Of a stretch of 64,000 nucleotides of DNA, positions 57,681 to 64,000 are shown piece by piece. Source of the DNA: DAIQNV01 sp038748775 (lineage in GTDB: Bacteria > Planctomycetota > Phycisphaerae > Phycisphaerales > UBA1924). The position numbers were made by a program, and so were the translations under genes. The DNA lies in the NCBI GenBank assembly GCA_038748775.1, contig JBCDIT010000009.1, positions 62,001-126,000 on the forward strand, written 5' to 3'. The stretch's first letter is position 1, and every line of letters starts with the position of its first letter. The notes beneath the pieces were generated by a model. The model was not told the origin of the DNA. It saw nothing but the letters and a program-made list of their open reading frames with translations, and made no database searches.

Positions 57681-59687
57681 TTAGATCGCGGGCACGAGCG
57701 CGTCTTCCTTGCGGCGCGCGCCGGTCGTCAGCCGCTTGTGCTTGTCGATGTACTCGTGGCAGACCGCGACGAAGGTCGAGTGTGACCAGGTGAGAGGGCT
57801 GACCGAGATCGGGGCCGCGGAGTACGGGTGGTACTGCTCTGCGAGCACGCCCGAGTCGTGGGCTCGGTCGCACGCCCACTCGATCAGCGGGACGGCCTCG
57901 GCCAACTCATCCGCTGTTTCGGCGCGGCGGATGAGGTACTGCGCCTGCCAGAGCGTGCAGATGACCCAGGGGTTGCCGGGCACGGCCTCGACGTCCTCGG
58001 TCTCGACTTGGTGGTAGTAGTCCTTGGCATAACGGGCGCACCCGCCGACCTCGGTCTTGACCCAGAGCAGCTCGCGGAGCTTGGTCATCTCGCTCTCGAT
58101 GCTCGGGTCGCGGGCGTCGAAGCCGGCGACCGCGAAGAGGGCGAAGTTGGCCGAGTCCGGGGTCATGTCGAGCTCGTAGTTGCCGTCGTCCTTCGGGATC
58201 GCCATGCGGGCGAAGCGGCCCTCGTCGGGGTTCCACAGGTGACGCTTGAGAGCGCCCCGCATGCGTTCGGCGCCCTCGCGGAACGCGCTCGCACGGTCGC
58301 GTTCACCGAAGTCTTCGGCGAACGCGCTCGCGGCCTGCAGGGCTCCGATGACGCTGGCGACGGTGAACGTGTGCACGCCTCGGCGTTCTTCCCAGAGGTC
58401 CCACGACTGCTTGGGCAGGCCGTTGTGATCGCGGTAGCTCAGCATCCACTCGGCGGGACGCGCGATCAGGCGCGAATACATCGGCTTGATGAACTCGACG
58501 TCACGGAACGCCTCGAAGTGTCGGCGCAGCGCCCAGAGCGTGAGCGCTGTCTCGTCCTGCTGGATCGGGAGCACTTTCTGCCCGTCGATCATCCAGGGGT
58601 GCCACGAACTGGCGAGGTCACCCCTCGGCGTGTACTTGTGGAGGAAGTAGCCTTCTTCTTCGATGCAACGCTCGGCGAAGCGGAAGAACGCGCGGCTTAG
58701 CTCAGACTGACCGGCGAGGACAAGCCCGTAGGTGACGAGGGCGCCGTCGCGCATCCAGCAGTACGAATAGTGGTCACCACCGAACTGCGTGATGTCCGAG
58801 TCGTTGGCGGCGATGATGGCTCCGCCGTTATCGATCTGGGTGCGCAGGATGAGCAAGCTTCGTTGCAGCAGATCGCGGGAGCGCTGCGGGAGCGGGCCGA
58901 GATCGACCGGCTCCTTCTGGGCCCAGAGCTTCCAGTACGCCTCGGTCCTGGCGAGCATGCGGTCGGGGCCCTTGGTCCAGATCCGCTGGTTGCGGGCCTT
59001 GACGTCGGCGTAGGAACTTCCGCACGCTATCCAACTCGTGACGCTCGACTCCCCGTTGGCGGGCACCTCGAGGTTGAAGCCAACGGTGGCGTCGACCGAG
59101 CCCTGGCTGATCGTGTTGCGCCCGAGGTCACCGTCCTCGGCGTCGCGCCACGTGCCCTCGGCGCCACCGATCTTCTTGTGACCGATTGCCCAGTGGTCGA
59201 TCCCGCATTTGTGGTGATCACAGGCGTTGACCAGGAAGTAGCTGGCGTCCTTGTAGAGCACCAACGCGGCCATCGACGGGTCGTAGTTCGCCGTGTCGCC
59301 GACCGGGTTGGAGTTGATCGACAGGTCGCAATGGAAAAAGAGCCGCACGTCGCGCTTGCGGCCAAGGAGGTCTCGGACGGTTGAGCGGCGGAAGTAGACC
59401 GGCTCGTGGAAGTCGACGGCGTCGTTACAGACGATCTCGAGGCCCAGTTCCTCGTGTCGGAGGGTGACCTCCGTCATGAGGGTGCCGTCCTTGTAGCGGA
59501 GGTCCCGGGTCCAGCCCTCGTCGGCGACCCAGGCGAACTCTCCGTCGGCCCAGACGCCGAAGTGCTGGACGTGGCCCTGGGTGTGGTTGTGCCGCCCGAC
59601 TTGCGGGTAGTACAGGTCGCGGACACGGTATTTTTCGTCGAAGGTGATGAGGAGGTCACCGTTGCCGACGGGGATGTCTCTTGGCAT
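57681..59687 (-). CDS. Glycoside hydrolase family 15-like (glucoamylase-type) enzyme
   Basis: This 668-residue protein has an N-terminal beta-sandwich-like region (about 1-255) and an (alpha/alpha)6-barrel. The catalytic region is recognised by HYSYCWMRDGALVTY near residue 310, DLWEERRGVHTF near 425, and the LAEQYHPYSAAPISVSPLTW motif near 620, where the Glu acts in catalysis. GH15 includes glucoamylase, trehalase and glucodextranase. Neither a signal peptide nor a membrane segment is seen, so it is a cytoplasmic enzyme and may act on intracellular glucan or trehalose. Start ATG at 59687. Confidence 0.9.
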   Translation of the reverse strand: MPRDIPVGNGDLLITFDEKYRVRDLYYPQVGRHNHTQGHVQHFGVWADGEFAWVADEGWTRDLRYKDGTLMTEVTLRHEELGLEIVCNDAVDFHEPVYFRRSTVRDLLGRKRDVRLFFHCDLSINSNPVGDTANYDPSMAALVLYKDASYFLVNACDHHKCGIDHWAIGHKKIGGAEGTWRDAEDGDLGRNTISQGSVDATVGFNLEVPANGESSVTSWIACGSSYADVKARNQRIWTKGPDRMLARTEAYWKLWAQKEPVDLGPLPQRSRDLLQRSLLILRTQIDNGGAIIAANDSDITQFGGDHYSYCWMRDGALVTYGLVLAGQSELSRAFFRFAERCIEEEGYFLHKYTPRGDLASSWHPWMIDGQKVLPIQQDETALTLWALRRHFEAFRDVEFIKPMYSRLIARPAEWMLSYRDHNGLPKQSWDLWEERRGVHTFTVASVIGALQAASAFAEDFGERDRASAFREGAERMRGALKRHLWNPDEGRFARMAIPKDDGNYELDMTPDSANFALFAVAGFDARDPSIESEMTKLRELLWVKTEVGGCARYAKDYYHQVETEDVEAVPGNPWVICTLWQAQYLIRRAETADELAEAVPLIEWACDRAHDSGVLAEQYHPYSAAPISVSPLTWSHSTFVAVCHEYIDKHKRLTTGARRKEDALVPAI

Positions 59688-59762
59688 GACTGGAGGCTAT
59701 CCGGATCGGGCCACGAGCGGATTCCGGACCGTGGCGTATGGAAGTTCTGACGCAGAAAGGCC

Positions 59763-60098
59763 TTATTGACCCGAGAGCAGAGCTTCGGCCAGGGCCGCGG
59801 CGTCGCTATCGGACATGAGTCCTTCGTCGTCTTCGTCGATCACCGCGTCGAGTCTCTCTTGCTCGTCTCCGATGGCGGTGATCCGGATCCCGAAGTTCTC
59901 GCCCAGCTTCACGGCAGCCCCTCGCCCGATTTTCCGGTTGTTGACGAGCAGATCGAGCTCGTCTTCGGCCGGCTTGGGCAGTTCGATGATCGAGCCGGGG
60001 CTGAGGGCGAGAACGCCCGAAACGGTCATTTGACGCTCCCCCAACAGGACCACGATCGGGACTTCGAGGCTGTGGATGGTGTCGATCGGTGCGGGCAT
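59763..60098 (-). CDS. FliN/SpoA-domain protein (flagellar switch-like)
   Basis: This 111-residue protein is a SpoA (surface presentation of antigens) domain of the FliN/YscQ type: EVPIVVLLGERQMTVSGVLALSPGS, then LDLLVNNRKIGRGAAVKLGENFGIRI (split), and an acidic C-terminal tail of about 25 residues. FliN forms the C ring of the flagellar motor or the type III sorting platform. No other flagellar or type III gene is nearby, so it is an orphan here. The ATG has no good ribosome site. Divergent to typA (140 bases). Confidence 0.83.
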   Translation of the reverse strand: MPAPIDTIHSLEVPIVVLLGERQMTVSGVLALSPGSIIELPKPAEDELDLLVNNRKIGRGAAVKLGENFGIRITAIGDEQERLDAVIDEDDEGLMSDSDAAALAEALLSGQ

Positions 60099-60238
60099 TC
60101 GTGGAGGAGATCGGCGGTTGAGGGTCTCGACTTGATCCGGGGGCGCAGCGTCAGCGTCTGTTCATCCGCAACCGGTGTGCCAGGGATTGGGGAGGGCCGG
60201 TGGGCCGACCTACTATCGCTCTGAGAAAGGAAGGCCCG

Positions 60239-62167
60239 ATGCCCCCAAGTTCAACGGCCAGCACAACGCCGGCGGCGGTCGGTCTGCGAAACGTGGCGAT
60301 TATCGCTCACGTTGACCACGGCAAAACGACCCTTGTCGACAAGCTGCTTATGCAGTCGGGTATGTTCCGCGCCGGTGAGCTCGAGAAGCTCCAGGGCGGG
60401 CAGCACGACCTCATCATGGATTCGAACCCGCTCGAGCGCGAGCGTGGGATCACGATTCTGAGCAAGAACTGCGCTGTGAACTACCACGCCGCGGACGACC
60501 GGGACTACCGGATCAACATCGTGGATACGCCGGGCCACGCCGATTTCGGCGGCGAGGTCGAACGCGTTCTACGGCTGGCGGACGGATGTCTCTTGGTCGT
60601 CGACGCTTACGACGGCCCGATGCCCCAGACGCGGTTCGTTCTTGGCAAGGCGCTCGAAGCGGGGCTGAAGCCGGTGCTCGTCGTGAACAAGTGCGACCGA
60701 CCCGATGGCGAACCCGATCGCGTCGTCGATCAGGTGTTCGACCTGCTTGTGGCGCTCGGCGCCGACGACGAGACCCTCGACTTCCCGGTGGTCTTCGCCA
60801 GCGCCAAGGCGGGCTGGGCGGTGGATCAGGTTGAGGACATCCCGGCTGACGGGACCGGCGACCTGCGCGCCGTGTTCGAGGCGATTGTTCACCACGTTCC
60901 GCACCCCGAGGCGTACCCCGAACGCCCATTGCAGATGATCGTGACGACCCTTGATTACTCCGAGTACCTCGGACGGATTGGGATCGGCCGTGTCGTCGGC
61001 GGGACCATCTATCAAGGCGAGCAAGTGGCCCTCGTGCGCCCGGGTGATGATGGGGAGATCGAGAATAAGGGGCGAGGCAAGATCGCCAAGCTGCTCGCGT
61101 TTAGCGGGCTTGGCCGGGTCGACGCGGAGCGCGTCGAGGCGGGTGATCTCTGCGCGATCGCGGGGCTCGAGAAGATCGACATTGGTGACACGGTGTGCGA
61201 CCCGGATCATGCCGAGCCGCTCGAGTCGGTGTCGGTCGACGAGCCAACGATCTCGATGATCTTCCGAATCAACGACTCGCCTTTCGCCGGTCAGGATGGG
61301 GAGTACGTCACGAGCCGGCAGATCAAGACCAGGCTCGAGCGCGAGCTGCAGCACAACGTGGCGCTCCGCGTGGAACCGGGGCAGGGAACGGATGAGTTCC
61401 TGGTCTCGGGTCGGGGTGTGCTTCACCTGGGGATTTTGATCGAGACGATGCGTCGCGAGGGGTACGAGATCGCGATCGGTCCGCCGGTCGTCATCGAGAA
61501 AGAGATCGACGGAAAGCTGCACGAGCCGGTCGAAGAGCTCGTCGTTGAGTCTCCGGACAGCGGCGTCGGCTCTGTCATGCAACTCGTCGGCGAACGCAAG
61601 GGCGAGATGCGCAAGATGGAAGAGCGCGGACCGGGCGTCAGCCGCGTTGTGTTCGAGATCACGAGTCGTGCGTTGATCGGGCTTCGGGAGCGGATCCTGA
61701 CCGCGACGCAGGGCGAGGCCTTGATGCACCACACGTTCGAGAAGTTCGTGCCCAAGCGCGACACGGCGGTGGGGCGTTCGTCGGGTGTGCTGATCGCGAC
61801 GGAGTCGGGCCAGGTCACGGCCTACGCGGTCGAGGGCCTTCACGACCGGGGTGTGCTCTTCGTAGAGCCGGGCGACAAGGTCTACGCAGGCCAGGTGGTA
61901 GGGGAGCACAATCGTGGCAACGACCTCCCGGTGAACGTCGTCCGTGTGAAGAAGCTCGACAACATCCGCAGCGCGAACAAGGAAGCGTTTGTGGCGCTGA
62001 AGTCGGCGCGGAAGCTGAGCCTGGAGCAATTCGTCGAGTACGTGCAGCAGGATGAACTGGTGGAGATCACGCCGAAGACGGTGCGGCTCCGCAAGAGGAT
62101 CTTGGACGAGGGGGCGAGGCGCCGGGCGGAACGGATGGCGAAGGATAAGGCGACAGCAGGGGCGTGA
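60239..62167 (+). CDS. typA: Translational GTPase TypA/BipA
   Basis: This 642-residue protein has the BipA order: GTPase domain with P-loop AHVDHGKTTL (about residues 23-32) and DTPGHADFGGEV, then beta-barrel and EF-G-like domains, and the C-terminal domain with the KKLDNIRSANKE and ALKSARKLSLEQFVEYV segments. It binds ribosomes under stress and assists assembly. Length is slightly above the usual 605-615 because of a longer N and C terminus. The ATG at 60239 follows GAAAGGAAGG, so I reject an in-frame ATG at 60200. Confidence 0.96.
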   Translation: MPPSSTASTTPAAVGLRNVAIIAHVDHGKTTLVDKLLMQSGMFRAGELEKLQGGQHDLIMDSNPLERERGITILSKNCAVNYHAADDRDYRINIVDTPGHADFGGEVERVLRLADGCLLVVDAYDGPMPQTRFVLGKALEAGLKPVLVVNKCDRPDGEPDRVVDQVFDLLVALGADDETLDFPVVFASAKAGWAVDQVEDIPADGTGDLRAVFEAIVHHVPHPEAYPERPLQMIVTTLDYSEYLGRIGIGRVVGGTIYQGEQVALVRPGDDGEIENKGRGKIAKLLAFSGLGRVDAERVEAGDLCAIAGLEKIDIGDTVCDPDHAEPLESVSVDEPTISMIFRINDSPFAGQDGEYVTSRQIKTRLERELQHNVALRVEPGQGTDEFLVSGRGVLHLGILIETMRREGYEIAIGPPVVIEKEIDGKLHEPVEELVVESPDSGVGSVMQLVGERKGEMRKMEERGPGVSRVVFEITSRALIGLRERILTATQGEALMHHTFEKFVPKRDTAVGRSSGVLIATESGQVTAYAVEGLHDRGVLFVEPGDKVYAGQVVGEHNRGNDLPVNVVRVKKLDNIRSANKEAFVALKSARKLSLEQFVEYVQQDELVEITPKTVRLRKRILDEGARRRAERMAKDKATAGA

Positions 62168-62644
62168 CCGATGGCAGTTGATGTTGCGCATGCTGGGCGT
62201 GGTTCTGGTCGCGCTCAGCCCAGCTAAACGTACGTCACACAGCGGAACATCGCGAGCGACGCCGCATGCTCTCTCTCAGGTCAGGCCAACGCCGACGTAG
62301 ACAACCCACGCTCAGCCGAGCGACTGAAAGCGAGTCTCGGGCTGGCCGATGCGCCAGAGATGAGCGTGCTATCGCGACGTGTCGTTTGTGTGTGCTGTTT
62401 GGCTCAGATCGATGGGGAACGGTCCGCGCCGCGCCTCTCGACTTTCTTCAAGTCCCGAACCTGCGTCGATCGCGGATATTTCCTTCGGATTCTTGAACAC
62501 CGGGGTGGTTTCTTCGCGGCTTGTTCTTTGGTGCCCGTGCCCGTGTCGTCGAGCGATGATCGCTCCCTCTCGCTGGTACAGCGCTCGGGACCACTGGCCC
62601 CGATCTCCCGCTCCCTCAACTTGTTTGCGTCAAGGAGTTTAAAG
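62168..62644. other. Intergenic region, 477 bases
   Basis: This gap between typA and the haloperoxidase gene holds only short open frames without ribosome sites. A weak inverted repeat (GCTGGGC at 62192, GCCCAGC at 62218) could be a terminator for typA. I see no RNA gene. The promoter of the downstream gene is likely here, but I cannot place it. Confidence 0.45.
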
Positions 62645-64000
62645 TTGTCGCGATTGCCCTTTGCCGATCCTGATCCTGCTGGCGTTGAACGTGCTCGGGC
62701 TGCAAAGGCAGCACGCGATCTCGCGACCGAGGTCTCGCGCGTGCGGCCACACGCGGTGACGCGTTCGAATGGTGAAGAGGGTGACCACACCAACCCTGAT
62801 CCGCGCGAGGCGTCAAGCTACCCAGCGAACTTCACCAAGGGATTGGCTCACAACGAGTTCGGTGTTGTCGGGAATGCAGAGGATTACGAAGCGTTCGTCG
62901 AGGCGATCAACTCGCCGGATCGGAACGTGTTCGAGCGTCGTGTTTCGACCGGTGAGGACGCGGTAAAGGCCATCGATGAGGACGTTCGGTGGCGGGGCTG
63001 GGAAAGCCCCCGCTCGGGGCACGCGTACGACCTCCAGGGTCCCGATGCTGGGGCGGTGGGGATGGCGCCGGCGCCGCGCGTCGGTTCGAGCGAACTCGCG
63101 TTCGAGATGGCGGAGGTCTACTCGCTCGCTCTGCTCCGCGACGTGCCCTTCGAGACGATTCGAAAGGGCGGCGATGAGATGATCGGTGGTGCGGGCTCGT
63201 CTGTGCGGTCGGCTTCTCAGTTGGTTGCCGCGTTGAACGACATGCCCTTTATGACGCTCAACGATGCCACCTCGTCGACGCCTGGGCAGGTTGACGCGAG
63301 TGGGCTGAACAGCTTCGAACGCAATCGTCGCGACGCTCGGCTCCAGGGTGCGGTCAAGCTGACGGAGCAGATTGCGTTCCGTGGATCAGCGCCTGGTTCG
63401 TTTGTGGGGCCGTACATCTCACAGTTCCTCCTCGCGGGCTCGGCGTCGCTTGCTGGTCGGCGGGACGCGGCCGAAGAATTCGCGAGCGCTGGTTCTCGCT
63501 TTGACCCCAGTGATGGACTCATCCGCTACGGAACGGTGACGATCGATCAACGCAACGTGGTTCACGAGGTTGGACACGATCACATGACCGATTGGGCGTC
63601 GTGGCTGTTGGTTCAGAACGGAGGCGACGTCGGGCAGAACGCCACGTACGAGCCGACGCGGCGGTTCATCACGACGCCTCGCGATCTTGCGACCTACGTG
63701 CATTTCGATGCCTTGTATGAGGCCTACCTCAACGCGTGCCTCATGATGCTCTCGATGGGCGTTCCGTTCTCGAAGGGGTTCCCGGAGAGGGCTCGCGGTG
63801 TGCGCACTCCGTTCGTCACGTTCGGGGGCCCTCACATCCTCTCGCTCGTGACCGAGGTGGCGACCCGTGGGTTGAAAGCTGTGCGGCGTCAGAAATTCAA
63901 CTACCACCGACGCGCCCGTCCCGAAGCGATAGCTGGGCGTTACACGCTGCTCGCGTTCGGCGCCGCGGAGCGGGATTGCGGTTTGTTCGTCGACAAACTC
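62645..64000 (+). CDS. Vanadium-dependent haloperoxidase, algal type (3' end outside window)
   Basis: The frame runs open from TTG at 62645 to the window edge, 452 codons, after AAGGAG seven bases upstream. The protein matches algal bromoperoxidases of the Corallina type: ASSYPANFTKGLAHNEFG near residue 58, the RGWESPRSGHAYDLQGPDAG region near 117, RDLATYVHFDALYEAYLNAC near 345, and HILSLVTEVATRGLKAV followed by RQKFNYHRRARPEA near 398-429. The Lys and Arg of QKFN...RARP (about 417 and 425) correspond to vanadate-binding residues of that family. The catalytic His and second half are beyond the window. No signal peptide is seen. It would brominate organic substrates with peroxide, if intact. 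Confidence 0.9.
   Translation, partial: MSRLPFADPDPAGVERARAAKAARDLATEVSRVRPHAVTRSNGEEGDHTNPDPREASSYPANFTKGLAHNEFGVVGNAEDYEAFVEAINSPDRNVFERRVSTGEDAVKAIDEDVRWRGWESPRSGHAYDLQGPDAGAVGMAPAPRVGSSELAFEMAEVYSLALLRDVPFETIRKGGDEMIGGAGSSVRSASQLVAALNDMPFMTLNDATSSTPGQVDASGLNSFERNRRDARLQGAVKLTEQIAFRGSAPGSFVGPYISQFLLAGSASLAGRRDAAEEFASAGSRFDPSDGLIRYGTVTIDQRNVVHEVGHDHMTDWASWLLVQNGGDVGQNATYEPTRRFITTPRDLATYVHFDALYEAYLNACLMMLSMGVPFSKGFPERARGVRTPFVTFGGPHILSLVTEVATRGLKAVRRQKFNYHRRARPEAIAGRYTLLAFGAAERDCGLFVDKL

Noticed and set aside
63419..63907. Minus-strand frame of 162 codons within the haloperoxidase gene
   Set aside because: The plus-strand frame matches a known enzyme over its entire length; the other is its shadow.

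Overview
The window is a GC-rich, densely coded stretch of a bacterial chromosome, most probably from a marine planctomycete of the Phycisphaerae type. The evidence is indirect but consistent: a secreted protein ending in the paired PFG-x-x-DLSDIDAF dockerin-like motif, a pseudopilin-like protein with a GFTLIELLVV start, a giant surface protein with an N-terminal LEPRxLL-like motif, a PEP-CTERM-like secreted protein, and an algal-type vanadium haloperoxidase. No phage, insertion sequence, rRNA or CRISPR array was seen. One tRNA (Glu) is present.

Layout. 1-10292: a type VI secretion cluster, tssB (cut by the window edge), tssC, two hcp-type genes separated by a strong hairpin, tagJ, tssE, tssF, tssG and tssH/clpV, all on the plus strand. 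10459-15997: glutamine synthetase III, then a soluble multi-PAS histidine kinase with a NarL-type response regulator. 16013-18751 (minus): a binding protein, permease and ATPase of an iron-complex or cobalamin-type importer. 18974-24561: a secreted PstS-like protein with dockerin-like repeats, a pseudopilin-like protein with a clear terminator, and an unknown lipoprotein.

24548-37711 (all minus) is the most interesting part: a 2541-residue LamG/cadherin/beta-solenoid surface protein, a PilZ (c-di-GMP receptor) protein, a membrane protein joining cytoplasmic GAF-like domains to an HlyD-like adaptor, an M50-type membrane metallopeptidase with its own HlyD-like arm, and a separate HlyD-like adaptor. 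They look like one transcription unit, read in the order substrate, c-di-GMP receptor, then membrane machinery. I infer a regulated export, processing or anchoring system for the giant protein. There is no ABC ATPase or TolC-like protein in the unit, so it is not a standard type I secretion operon. An array of CCAGAC/GTCTGG half-sites lies in front of the giant gene.

37964-64000 is mostly housekeeping: deoC, a redoxin, a GNAT acetyltransferase, yjbQ, a membrane protein, YceI, a Fur-family regulator, guaA, a lipoprotein, an RsbW-like kinase with a STAS protein directly before an MlaE-like permease, a UbiA-family enzyme, ribH-nusB-ftsY, a hybrid kinase diverging from infA, an MFS transporter, tRNA-Glu, nadD, a PEP-CTERM-like protein, metK diverging from purM, a GH15 enzyme, an orphan FliN-like protein and typA. 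The window ends inside a vanadium-dependent haloperoxidase gene.
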